Shown here piece by piece: positions 18,130-27,859 of a DNA stretch of 64,000 nucleotides; position 1 is the stretch's first letter; every line of letters begins with the position of its first letter. The notes below the pieces were generated by a model. That model was not told the origin of the DNA, ran no database searches, and saw only the letters and a list, made by a program, of their open reading frames with translations. The DNA comes from Mycolicibacterium hassiacum DSM 44199 (GTDB taxonomy: Bacteria; Actinomycetota; Actinomycetes; Mycobacteriales; Mycobacteriaceae), in assembly GCF_900603025.1 (NCBI RefSeq), contig NZ_LR026975.1:2666001-2730000 (forward strand), given 5' to 3'. The translations under genes and the position numbers were made by a program.

Positions 18130-18415
18130 CTGTGCTCCGACGAGGTGCCCGCGGCGTTCGCGGATAGGGCGTCGCGGTGGCGGACGCTTGCGCGGCACCC
18201 CGCGGCGATGCGCCGCGCCAATCCGGTGTACATCCCGCGCAATCACCTCGTGGCGGCGGCGCTGACCGCGGCGACCGAGGGCGATTCGACCCGCTGCACC
18301 GGCTGCTGGCGGCCGTCACGACGCCGTACCAGGAGCGCGACGGTTTTCGAGCGCTGCGCCGAACCCGCCCCCGAGGAGTTCGGTCGCTGCTTTTCGCACC
18401 TTCGGCGGCACCTAG
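18130..18415 (+). pseudogene. C-terminal relic of a SelO/YdiU-type protein adenylyltransferase
   Basis: ASRWRTLARHPAAMRRANPVYIPRNHLVAAALTAAT is followed, after a frameshift, by FDPLHRLLAAVTTPYQERDGF, then after another by CAEPAPEEFGR and by FRTFGGT with TAG 18413-18415. NPxxIPRNH and EPAPEEFGRYxTFCGT are the hallmark end of SelO pseudokinases, which transfer AMP to proteins. The first roughly 380 residues are absent. It is the third dead gene in a row here. Confidence 0.65.
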
Positions 18416-18422
18416 TGCGACG

Positions 18423-19325
18423 TCAGGCGCGCGGGTGGGCCTGGTCGTGCACCGCGCGCAGCCGCGCCACCGTCACGTGGGTGTAGAGCTGGGTGGTGGC
18501 CAGCGAGGAGTGCCCGAGCATCTCCTGTACCACCCGCAGATCCGCCCCGCCTTCGAGCAGATGTGTTGCGGCGCTGTGCCGCAGCCCGTGCGGTCCGATG
18601 TCGGGGGCACCGTCGACGGCGGCGACGGTCTGGTGCACGACGGTGCGCGCCTGCCGCGGGTCGAGGCGGCGGCCGCGGGCGCCGAGCAGCAGCGCCGGGC
18701 CCGACTCGGCGGTCGCCAGCGCCGGGCGCCCGACGGTCGACCAGTCCTGCAGCGCGGCCAGGGCCGGTTCGCCGAACGGCACGGTGCGCTGTTTGTTGCC
18801 CTTGCCCAGTACCCGCAGCACCCGCCGCGACTGGTCGACGTCGTCGATGTCGAGACCGCACAGCTCACTGACCCGGATGCCGGTGGCGTAGAGCAGCTCG
18901 ACGATCAACCGGTCCCGCAACGCCAGCGGATCCTTTTGCCGGGCACCGGATTCCGCGGCCGACATGGCTTCAAGCGCCTGATCCTGGCGCAGCACCGCCG
19001 GCAGGGTGCGCCGCGATTTGGGCACCTGCAGCCGAATCGCCGGGTCGGTCGCCAGCAGGCCGCGGCGCGCCGCCCAGGCGGTGAACGTCTTGACCGCCGA
19101 GGTGCGCCGGGCCAGGGTGGAGCGGGCCGCGCCGGCGGCGGCCTGGTCCGCCAGCCAGGCGCGCAGCAGCGGCAGGCTCAGCCCGTCCAGTCCGCGGCCG
19201 GGGGCGCGCTCGGCCATGAAGTCGAACAGCGAACGCAGGTCGCCGAGGTAGGCACGGCGGGTGTGGTCGGACCGTCCCCGCTCCAACGCCAGGTACTCGC
19301 CGAATTGCTCGAGGATCGCGTCCAC
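18423..19325 (-). CDS. xerC: Tyrosine recombinase XerC
   Basis: 300 residues from GTG 19325, preceded by an AGGGA ribosome site. The N-terminal SAM-like core-binding domain ([20 protein letters not shown]) is followed by the catalytic domain with all active residues: Arg in [12 protein letters not shown], Lys in [22 protein letters not shown] and the nucleophile Tyr in QLYTHV. It resolves chromosome dimers at dif together with XerD. Length equals other mycobacterial XerC proteins, and placement beside the M23 gene matches Rv2894c. Confidence 0.95.
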   Translation of the reverse strand: MDAILEQFGEYLALERGRSDHTRRAYLGDLRSLFDFMAERAPGRGLDGLSLPLLRAWLADQAAAGAARSTLARRTSAVKTFTAWAARRGLLATDPAIRLQVPKSRRTLPAVLRQDQALEAMSAAESGARQKDPLALRDRLIVELLYATGIRVSELCGLDIDDVDQSRRVLRVLGKGNKQRTVPFGEPALAALQDWSTVGRPALATAESGPALLLGARGRRLDPRQARTVVHQTVAAVDGAPDIGPHGLRHSAATHLLEGGADLRVVQEMLGHSSLATTQLYTHVTVARLRAVHDQAHPRA

Positions 19326-19357
19326 GTCCCTACCGTGACAGACACCGGCGGCCGGTT

Positions 19358-20518
19358 TCAGTCGACGCGCCGCAGCGCGTCGGGAGTCAGGTCCTTCAGC
19401 CTCGGATAGCCGTCGACGGCCATGATCAGGTCGGCCTCGGCGAGCAGCGAACGCAGCACGTGCACCACCCCGTCCTCGCCGCCGATCGCCAGCCCGTAGG
19501 CGTATGGCCGGCCGATGCCGACCGCGGTGGCGCCGAGCGCGAGCGCCTTGACGATGTCGGCGCCGCTGCGGATTCCGGAGTCGAACAACACCGGCAACCC
19601 GTCGGCGGCCTCCACCACCGCGGGCAGGCAGTCGATGGCGGGCAGCCCGCCGTTGGCCTGCCGGCCGCCGTGGTTGGAGCAGTAGATGCCGTCCACCCCG
19701 CCGTCCTTGGCGCGCCGCGCGTCGTCGGGGTGGCAGATCCCCTTGACGATCAGCGGCAGGTCGGTCAGCGACCGCAACCAGGGCAGGTCGTCCCAGGTCA
19801 GCGGGTTGCCGAACTGTGCGACCCAGTGCAGCACGGCGGCCTGCATGTTCTCCTCGGGGGGTTGCGGCAGCGCGGCGCGGAACACCGGGTCGCTGGTGTA
19901 GTTGGCCAGACACTTTCCGCGCAGTTGCGGAAAGTTCGAGGTGGCCAGGTCACGTGGGCGCCACCCGGGCACCCAGGTGTCCAGCGTGACGATGATGGCC
20001 TTGTATCCGGCGGCCTCGGCGCGGTGCACCAGGCTGGCGGCCAGGTCCCGGTCGTTGGGTGTGTAGAGCTGGAAAAATCCTGGGGTGTCGCCGAATTCGG
20101 CGGCGATGTCCTCGAGCGGGTCCTCAGTGAGCGTGGACACCACCATCGGCACCCCGGTGCGTGCGGCCGCCCGGGCGGTGACCAGATCGCCGTGACCGTC
20201 CTGGGCGCACAGCCCGATGACGCCGATCGGCGCCATGAACACCGGCGACGGCAGCGTCAGTCCGAACAGCTGCACCGACAGGTCGCGTTCCCGTTGCGCG
20301 TTGAACATCCGCGGGATCAGCCCCCACCTGTCGAACGCGGTCCGGTTCACCTGCTGGGTGCGTTCGTCGCCCGCACCGCCGGCCACATAGGACCAGATCG
20401 ACGGCGGCATCGCGGCCTGCGCCTTGGCTTCCCATTCCGCGTACGACATCGGCAGCGACGGCACGATGCCGGCCAGGCCCTGAAAGTAGATCTCGTTCTG
20501 ATAGTCGCCGAACGCCAT
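19358..20518 (-). CDS. FMN-dependent alpha-hydroxy-acid oxidase, lactate 2-monooxygenase-like
   Basis: 386 residues. It follows the M. smegmatis lactate 2-monooxygenase from the start ([22 protein letters not shown]) with the FMN-barrel motifs [43 protein letters not shown], the catalytic His in [14 protein letters not shown], and [18 protein letters not shown]. Such enzymes oxidise L-lactate to pyruvate or acetate with oxygen. It ends 32 bp before the xerC start, so the two could share a transcript. The insertion-sequence region starts about 220 bp upstream of its start. Confidence 0.88.
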   Translation of the reverse strand: MAFGDYQNEIYFQGLAGIVPSLPMSYAEWEAKAQAAMPPSIWSYVAGGAGDERTQQVNRTAFDRWGLIPRMFNAQRERDLSVQLFGLTLPSPVFMAPIGVIGLCAQDGHGDLVTARAAARTGVPMVVSTLTEDPLEDIAAEFGDTPGFFQLYTPNDRDLAASLVHRAEAAGYKAIIVTLDTWVPGWRPRDLATSNFPQLRGKCLANYTSDPVFRAALPQPPEENMQAAVLHWVAQFGNPLTWDDLPWLRSLTDLPLIVKGICHPDDARRAKDGGVDGIYCSNHGGRQANGGLPAIDCLPAVVEAADGLPVLFDSGIRSGADIVKALALGATAVGIGRPYAYGLAIGGEDGVVHVLRSLLAEADLIMAVDGYPRLKDLTPDALRRVD

Positions 20519-20740
20519 GGCCCTAGCTTGCCAGCAGGTGACGCCGGGCGTTCCGGGGTTCCTCGCGATCGTGCGCCGCTCGGCTCATGCGTTCGCTGGA
20601 ACTGATGCCTGACGAGACGGGTCGATGCGGCCCTTGGGGTACCTGGCAACCGCAGTCCGAAGCTGATGACAACATCCTCGTCCCGCTCGAACTGTGTGAT
20701 GTCGTCTGCCATGAGGATGGGACCAGTGTGACCTGATTTT
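20519..20740. other. Interval between the FMN oxidase and the IS21 element; unidentified coding-like scrap
   Basis: On the minus strand from 20712 the text reads MADDITQFERDEDVVISFG, and a neighbouring frame continues ARYPKGRIDPSRQASVPANA with a stop. This may be one short gene broken by a frameshift, but I do not recognise the family. TGCCATGAGGATGGGACCAG (20707-20726) resembles the IS21 end repeats just to its right, so this may be an extra end repeat or a remnant of a second IS end. Confidence 0.3.
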
Positions 20741-20861
20741 TGCCAGGGTGATGGGACCACCTGGATTGCCAGTTATGGGACCACCGGCGCGTCGCGTCGG
20801 TGGTCTTTTCGTTTGTTCGTTCGATCGGTCGTGACGGCTCAAGTCACGGAGGTCGGCGGGC

Positions 20862-22484
20862 ATGGCTTTTCGGGAGGTCAGTGTGAATGAGATCAGAGAA
20901 GTGTTACGGGTGTGGCTGGGGGTCGCGGGGTTGCCGGCGCCGGGCTATCGCACGATCGCCGCGCATTGCGGCCTGGACCGCAAGACGGTGCGGCGCTATG
21001 TCGAGGCCGCCCAGGGGGCCGGTCTGCGCCGCGACGCTGATCCCAGCGCGATTGATGACGGCCTGATCGGGTTGGTCGCCGAAGCGGTGCGTCCGGTGCG
21101 CCCTGATGGCCACGGGGCGGCGTGGGAGCAGCTTTTGGGGTTCGAGGATCAGATCACTGCCTGGGTGGCTGGCACGCCAGAGCAGCGGCCGTTGACGGTG
21201 ACCAAGATCCACACCCTGCTGGGTCGGCAGGGCTGTGTGGTGCCGTACCGGACATTGCATCGATTCGCCAGCCAGCGTTGCGGTTTCGGCCGCAAGGACC
21301 TCACAGTACGGGTCGCCGATGGTGATCCCGGGGTGGAGTGCCAGATCGATTTTGGCTATTTGGGGATGCTCACCGACCCCGCCGACGGGCGGCGCCGCAA
21401 GGTGCATGCCCTGATCTTCACCGCGGTGTACTCCCGACACATGTTCGTGTGGCTGTCCTACTCGCAGACCCTGGCCGCGGTGATCGCCGGATGCGAGGCG
21501 GCGTGGGAGTTCTTCGGGGGCGTGTTCGCGGTGCTGATCCCCGACAATCTCAAACCGGTGATCGCCGCCGCCGATGCGGTCAACCCGCAGTTCAGCCAGG
21601 GCTGGCTGGACTACGCCGGCCATGCCGGGTTCCTGACCGACCCGGCGAGGGTGGCCTCGCCGAAAGACAAGCCGCGCGTGGAACGCGCCGTGCAATACGT
21701 GCGCCGAAACTTCTGGGACGGTGAAACATTCACCAGCCTTGAGCAAGCGCAGCAGGCCGCCGTGCGGTGGTGTCGTGACACGGCGGGCACCCGCACCCAC
21801 GGCACCACCTGCGCACAGCCGGGGCAGGTGTTCACCGCCGAGGAACAACCGAAGCTGCTGCCGGCGCCGGAGGTCTATGACGTGCCGGTGTTCAAGACGG
21901 TCAAGGTGCACCGCGATTTCCACGCCGAGGTCGGCAAGGCGCTGTACTCGCTGCCCGAGTGCTGGATAGGACAGCGCTTGGACGTGCGCGCCGACACCGA
22001 GCTCGTGAAGTTCTACCACCGCGGCGTGCTGGTCAAGGTTCACCCCCGCCAGCGGCCCGGTGGGCGCAGTACCGACCCCACCGATCTGCCCGAACACAAG
22101 ACCGGCTACGCCCTGCGGGATGTGGCGGCGTTGATCGCCACCTGCGCCTCCCACGGCCCCCACGTGGGGATCTACGCCGAACACATCCTCGATGACCGGC
22201 TGCCCTGGACCCGGATGCGCACGGTCTACCGCCTGCTGGGCCTGGTACGGCGCTACGGCGCAGCGCGGGTCGAACAAGCCTGCTCGCTATCGCTGGATCT
22301 CGATGTCGTCTCGGTGAACAAGATCGCCTCCATGCTGGAGCGCGCCACCGAGACCAGCGCCCCGGCACTGCCACAGGCAGTCGGCCACACCGCGACCCGG
22401 TTTGTCCGCGATCCATCCGAATTCAACTCCACCCCAACATCATTGACCGCCGTACCCGGCACCGATCCCGAGGAGACCCGCTGA
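20862..22484 (+). CDS. istA: IS21 transposase IstA
   Basis: 540 residues. N-terminal HTH (YRTIAAHCGLDRKTVRRYV), then the DDE integrase core: Asp in VECQIDFGYLG, Asp in LIPDNLKPVI, Glu in KPRVERAVQYVRRNF. A C-terminal beta-barrel-like part follows (VYDVPVFKTVKVHRDFHAEVGKALYSLPE). ATG 20862 has GGAGG about 10 bases upstream; GTG 20881 is an alternative. Needs its partner IstB for transposition. No inactivating change seen. Confidence 0.95.
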   Translation: MAFREVSVNEIREVLRVWLGVAGLPAPGYRTIAAHCGLDRKTVRRYVEAAQGAGLRRDADPSAIDDGLIGLVAEAVRPVRPDGHGAAWEQLLGFEDQITAWVAGTPEQRPLTVTKIHTLLGRQGCVVPYRTLHRFASQRCGFGRKDLTVRVADGDPGVECQIDFGYLGMLTDPADGRRRKVHALIFTAVYSRHMFVWLSYSQTLAAVIAGCEAAWEFFGGVFAVLIPDNLKPVIAAADAVNPQFSQGWLDYAGHAGFLTDPARVASPKDKPRVERAVQYVRRNFWDGETFTSLEQAQQAAVRWCRDTAGTRTHGTTCAQPGQVFTAEEQPKLLPAPEVYDVPVFKTVKVHRDFHAEVGKALYSLPECWIGQRLDVRADTELVKFYHRGVLVKVHPRQRPGGRSTDPTDLPEHKTGYALRDVAALIATCASHGPHVGIYAEHILDDRLPWTRMRTVYRLLGLVRRYGAARVEQACSLSLDLDVVSVNKIASMLERATETSAPALPQAVGHTATRFVRDPSEFNSTPTSLTAVPGTDPEETR

Positions 22485-22485
22485 C

Positions 22486-23283
22486 ATGACCACCACCCAC
22501 CGTGGCGCCACCGACCCTATCGGCGCTGATCTGCTCAGACTGCTCAAGGCCCTCAAACTCGGAGCGATGGCCGACACCCTGCCCGAACGCGCCGCCCTGG
22601 CCCGCCAACACAAACTCAGCCACATCGGCTTTCTCGAAACACTGCTCGCCGACGAGGTCTCCAGACGCGAATCCCGCTCCGCCGCACTACGAGCGGCCAA
22701 AGCCGGGCTCGACCCCACCATGCGGTTCGACACCTGGACCGCACATGAAGACCTGCGCTATGACCGCACCCTGCTCGGCGATCTGACCTCACTGCGGTTC
22801 CTCGACGCCGGCCAGTCCGCCATCGTCCTCGGACCCGTTGGTGTTGGCAAAACTCATCTGGCAACAGCATTGGGGCACATGGCTATTCGTCGCCGCCACA
22901 CCGTCGTGTTCGGCCGCGCCGACAAACTGTTCACCCGGCTACGCGCCGCCCGGCTCGACCACACCGTCGAAGCCGAGATCCGCCGACTGGCCGCCGTCGA
23001 CGTCCTCATCATCGACGACTTCGCGCTACGACCCCTCGACGCCACCGAAACCAGCGACTTCTACGAAATCGTCGTCGAACGCCACCGCACCAAGACCACC
23101 ATCGTGACGTCGAACCGCGAGCCCGCCGAATGGCTGACCATGACCGCCGACACCCTGCTCGCCCAATCAGCCATTGACCGGCTGACCTCCGCAGCCCACA
23201 CCCTGGTCATCGAGGGACCGTCCTACCGACAACGCACCCGACCCCAGCTTGACCCCGGCCCCGACGACGAGCATCCTCAGTAA
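22486..23283 (+). CDS. istB: IS21 helper ATPase IstB
   Basis: 265 residues. Walker A is LGPVGVGKTHLA, Walker B is VLIIDDFAL, and the sensor-type segment TTIVTSNREPAEW follows; these are the DnaC-like AAA+ features of IstB. It starts one base after the istA stop, so translation is coupled. It selects the target site and stimulates IstA. Confidence 0.95.
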   Translation: MTTTHRGATDPIGADLLRLLKALKLGAMADTLPERAALARQHKLSHIGFLETLLADEVSRRESRSAALRAAKAGLDPTMRFDTWTAHEDLRYDRTLLGDLTSLRFLDAGQSAIVLGPVGVGKTHLATALGHMAIRRRHTVVFGRADKLFTRLRAARLDHTVEAEIRRLAAVDVLIIDDFALRPLDATETSDFYEIVVERHRTKTTIVTSNREPAEWLTMTADTLLAQSAIDRLTSAAHTLVIEGPSYRQRTRPQLDPGPDDEHPQ

Positions 23284-23337
23284 CGCGCCACGGTGGTCCC
23301 ATCCCCTTGGCAATCAGGTGGTCCCATCACCCTGGCA

Positions 23338-23723
23338 AGCGACAGCACCCGCAGTGAATCGGCCTTGCTGGTCGGCTCGATGATGCGCGCTAGCACCAAG
23401 TCACGGAACACCTCATCGCCGTCGAGGGCACGGTCGAATCCCAGCACCCGGTAGGCGTGGCACAGCGCATCCCACAGGTGCTGCGAACACGACGCGGTGA
23501 TCTTCAACGGCCCATCACTGGTGCGGTTCTGCCCAAGATCGAGATCCAACGACTGCTGACCGGCGGCCAGCCGCTGTGTTGCTGCGGCTTTCAGCGCCTC
23601 CAATTGCGCCTCATCATGCGCTGAGCCGAGATGCTCGATTTGGCGCGAGCCCTTTCGCGAAGACCACACGATCTGCACCGCCGTGGCTCCCGAGGCGGTC
23701 TTCACAGTGCGCACATACGCCAC
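23338..23723 (-). pseudogene. IS1634-type transposase, truncated after about 128 residues
   Basis: GTG 23723 opens MAYVRTVKTASGATAVQIVWSS, matching the intact transposase at 50020-51531, and the match continues through FRDLVLARIIEPTSK to RVLS, where IS21 sequence begins. The intact relative has 503 residues. Visible differences from it (for example SRQIEHLG versus SRSIEHLG, GQNRTSDGPLKI versus PAGSEPLPI) show that the two copies are relatives and not recent duplicates. Confidence 0.85.
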
Positions 23724-23836
23724 CACCGCACCCTACGAGCCACCATTTAGTGCACACATCTCGACCCGCCTACACCGATAACCGCAGCTCAACGACCCGC
23801 GGTCACCGCTGCTCCCAAAAAGTGGCCCAAGTCAGG
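23338..23836 (-). mobile_element. Truncated IS1634-type element, 5' end only
   Basis: Contains the upstream end and first quarter of an IS4/IS1634-type transposase gene. Its outer end (GGCCCAAGTCAGG, about 23824-23836) resembles the right end of the intact copy (GAGCCAAGTCAGG, 51631-51643), and both share TTTAGTGCAC before the gene start. The IS21 right edge (23337) cuts it. The rest of this element is not found on the far side of IS21, so a deletion or rearrangement must have followed. Confidence 0.75.
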
Positions 23837-23970
23837 GCCGCTCCCGCTGACCCGCTGAAGCCTTCCGAACTCCCTTCCGGGACCGCTTGCTCAGTGTGGG
23901 TGCGGGCTACCGCCGGATGCCGGGCTCGTCGCGATGTCCGTGACCGCCGGTAGCTCGAAGGCCGGTCTCG

Positions 23971-26900
23971 TCAGCTGCCCGGATCTCGGCCCAACACCTC
24001 GTTGAGTTCTTTGCTGTATTGGTTGAGGGCGTGTTGGTGGAGGATGTCGAAGTGGGTGCAGTTGATGGGTTGTAGGTGGAGTTTGCCGTTGATGAGGCGT
24101 GTCCAGCGTTGGCGTTGGGCTCGCAGGGTCAGGCGGGCGGGCAGTGCGCGGCGTTTGCCGCCGAGGCTCGGTGATTGGGTTGCCACGTAGATGACGGCGT
24201 CGCCGTGGAAGGTCCCGCCGTGGTGGCGCGCCAAAAGCCGGCGGTTGGTGGTGATGCTGCGCGACATCAGACCGATGATCGACTCCGCAGGCAGCGCCTC
24301 GGTACTGCCGGTGTGCTGCTCCAACAACTCCGATACCTGCTGGTATGTGAACTGCTGCCCGCGGGCAGCCGTGATCCCCTGGCTCTGCAGCACGTGTTTG
24401 AGCAGAGCCGCCTCGTCGAATGTCCGCGACGCGAACGTCAGGAACGTGTTCAACGACGGATCCAGCAGGATGAGTTTGTCGACCACCTGTCCACGGCGCT
24501 GCAACTCCACCGCAACCGCGTGGGCGACCACACCGCCGAACGACCAACCCAGCAACCGGTACGGGCCGATGGGATAACGCGATTGGATCCGGTCGGCGTA
24601 GGCGACCGCCATCGCATGAACCGAATCCGGTTCGCTTTCCCCATCCTGGACAACCTGATTCACCCCGACAATCGGGCAATCCAGGTACTGCCCCAACACC
24701 CGATACGCCCAACTGAGCCCGAACCCGTCATGGATACAGATCAGCGGGATCCCGGCACCGGGACAAAGAACCTCAACCGGCGCCACCTCGGTGTCATCAC
24801 CGCCGGCACCATCCAACCGCGCCGCCAACTGAGCCACCGTCGGCGCTTCGAACAACGTGCGCACCGCGATACGCCTGTCAAACGCCTTATTGATCGCGGC
24901 AGTCACCCGCATCGCCAGCAGGGAGTTGCCACCGAGGTCGAAGAAGGAGTCATCCACCCCGACCCGCTCAACACCTAGCACCTTGGTGTAGATGCCGGCC
25001 AGTACTTCTTCGGTCGCAGTACGAGGCGCCACATACTCCGTGCGGTCGTACTCCGGCGCCGGCAGGGCACGCTTGTCCAACTTCCCATTCACCGTGAGTG
25101 GCAGACTGTCGAGCACCACCACCGCCGCCGGCACCATATACACCGGCAACCGCTCAGCCAGCCGCTGACGAACCCGGGACGGATCAGCGCTACCGGTCAC
25201 ATACCCGACCAGACGCTTATCCCCAGGCTGGTCCTCACGCACCACCACCGCCGCCTGATCGACACCCTCAACCTCGGCCAGCGCAGCTTGAACCTCACCG
25301 AGTTCGATTCGATACCCGCGGATCTTGACCTGCTCATCCGCCCGACCCAGATACCGCAACTGTCCATCAGCACCCCAGCGCACCAAATCCCCGGTGCGAT
25401 ACATCCGCTGACCAGCCGCGAACGGACACGCCACGAACCGGGCCGCCGTCAACCCTGCACGACCCACATACCCGACCCCGACATGGGGTCCGGCCACATA
25501 GAGTTCACCGACCACGCCGGGCGGCACCGGCCGGAGCCACTGATCCAGCACGAACAGCGCCGCGCCCGGGACCGGCCCGCCGATGGGCGGTTCGCCCATG
25601 CCCTCGACGAGCGGGCGGCTCAGCGTGACGACCATCGTGGTCTCGGTGGGCCCGTAGGCGTTGATCATCACCCGGCCCGGGGCCCAGCGGTCCACGACGT
25701 CCGGTGGGCAAGCCTCGCCGGCGACCACCACCGCCGTGCCGTCGAGGCCCTCGTGCGACAGCGCCCCCACCGCCGACGGTGTCGAGGTCAGCACATCGAC
25801 CCGCTCGGCGACCAGCAGCTCGTGCAGCTCGTGTGGCGAGCGGACGATGTCGTCCGGTACCACGAGCACCCGCCCGCCGTTGAGCAGCGGGCCGAAGGTC
25901 TCCCATACCGAGGTGTCGAATCCGTAGGTGTGGCACTGCGACCACACCCCGCTGACCGGCAGGTACTCGCCCAGCACCTCGAGCAACTGAACGACGTTGC
26001 GGTGCGCCACCATCACACCCTTCGGGGTGCCGGTGGTGCCCGACGTGTAGATCAGGTAGGCGATCTCGTCGGCACCGGGTGCGGGCAGCGCAGTGGCGGG
26101 CTGCGCCGCGATACGGGAATCGGCGACGTCGATCACCGAAAGATCGAGTTCGGCCAGACGTGGCGCCAGCTCGGCGGTGGACAACGCCATGACCGGGCCG
26201 GCGTCGCCGACGGTGAACCGGATCCGCGCATCCGGGTGCGCCGCGTCCAGCGGCAGGTACGCCGCCCCGGACTTCAGCACCGCGAGCACCGACACCACCA
26301 TCTCGATCGACCGCGGCAGCAACAGCGCCACGCACCGACCGGGCCGGGCTCCGTGCTCGATCAGCAAGTGCGCCAACCGGTTCGACGCCTCATCGAGCTC
26401 GCGATAGGTCAGTGACCGGCCGCCGGCGGTCACCGCGACCGCATCGGGCACCCGCGTCACCTGGGCTGCGAACCGCGCCGGAATCGACTCCGCATGTGCG
26501 GCCGGGGCGTTCAGCATGGCGCGATTGCCCAGGGCGTCGAGCCGGGAAACCTCGTCGGCGGCCAGGATCTCGACCGCGGCCACCGGCCGATCCGGATCGT
26601 CGACCATCGCCGCCAGCACACGTTCCAGCCGCTCGAGCAGTCCCTCGGCGGTGGCGCCGTCGAACACCTCGGTGTCGAACTCGATGCGCACCTCGAGTTC
26701 GCTGCCCGGAAGCACCTGAACCGCGAGCGGGTAATGGTTGAACTCGCGGCTGCTGAACCCGGTGAGCGTCAGCCCCTCCGCACTCAGTTCGGCGGCGGCG
26801 TCGACCGGGTAGTTCTCGTAGACGAACAGCGTGTCGAACAGCTGGTCGAACCCGGTGATCCGGTGGATCTCCGGCAGCGCGAGGTGCTCGTGTTCCAGTG

Positions 26901-27859
26901 TCTGGCCGTGTACCTGCTGCAGCCGGGCCAACAACTCCGCCACCGTGGTGGACCCGCCCAGTGTCGCCCGCACCGGCACCGTGTTGATCAACAGCCCGAT
27001 CATCGAGTCGGCGCCGACCACGTCGTCGGGGCGGCCCGAGACCACCGCGCCGAACACCACGTCACGCTGATCGGTGAGCACCGCGAGCAACTGAGCCCAG
27101 GCGGCCTGCAGCACGGTGCTGACCGTGGTGCGCTGCGAGCGGGCCAGCTCCGTCAACGCCGCCGTGGTCTGTTCGCCGATCCTGCGCGCGACGACGCGGT
27201 GCGGCCCGGGTGCGGTGCGTTCCGGCGGCCCCACCAGCGTCGGGGTGTCGAAGCCGGCCAGCACCTCCGCCCAAACCTGCTGCGCCGCAGCGACATCGCG
27301 GTCAGCGAGCCATTCGACGAACCGCCGGTAGGGCACCGGCGCGGGCAGTGGCTGACCGAAGTAGCCGGCGAAGATCTCCTGCAACAGGATCGGCAGCGAC
27401 CAGCCGTCGATGACGATGTGGTGGCTGGTCAGCACCACCCGGTGGACGTCGGGCCCGGTGCGCGCCACCGCCACCCGCAGCGCCGGTGAACTCGCCAGGT
27501 CGAACACCGCGCGGCGTTCCGCGGCACACAGTTGCTCGAACCGATCCCGGTTCCCCGCCGAGATCTCCTCGTAGCGCCAAGCCATCTGCGGATCGGCCGG
27601 AACGATCTGCACCGGCTCGTCGAAATCGAGGCAGAACCGCGCCACCAGGTGCGGGTGCCGCACCGCCACCGACTGCACCGCATCCCGCAGCCGGTCGACA
27701 TCCAGTGCACCGGACAGCGTCAGCGCCAGCTGCAACGCGTAGACGTCGTCACCGGCCCCGGCCTCACCGCCGGCGTGGCTGGTGAGGAACAGCAGGCCCT
27801 GCTGCAGCGGGGTCAGCGGCAGCACATCGGCCACCGCGAACCGCCGGGACAGCTCGTCG
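23971..27859 (-). other. NRPS module 7: C-A-T-TE (residue a, release)
   Basis: C7 ([22 protein letters not shown]) is the D-donor type expected after E6 and is nearly identical to C2 over its second half. The A7 pocket equals A2 and A4. T7 reads [12 protein letters not shown]. The type I thioesterase has [12 protein letters not shown], nucleophile in GWSFGG, an Asp in LLDPSLN and a late THFDILHQ His; it would hydrolyse or cyclise the heptapeptide. Confidence 0.85.

Larger units (their letters stand above)
20741..23337 (+). mobile_element. IS21-family insertion sequence, apparently intact
   Basis: About 2.6 kb. The ends are inverted: 20741 starts TGCCAGGGTGATGGGACC, and 23337 reads the same inward on the other strand. 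Each end carries a second, related copy about 25 bases further in (TGCCAGTTATGGGACC on the left, TGCCAAGGGGATGGGACC on the right), the multiple end repeats typical of IS21. It contains istA and istB in the standard order. TG...CA boundaries fit the family. I see no direct duplication at the outer edges: the right edge cuts an IS1634-type transposase gene and the left flank is unrelated to it. Confidence 0.9.
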
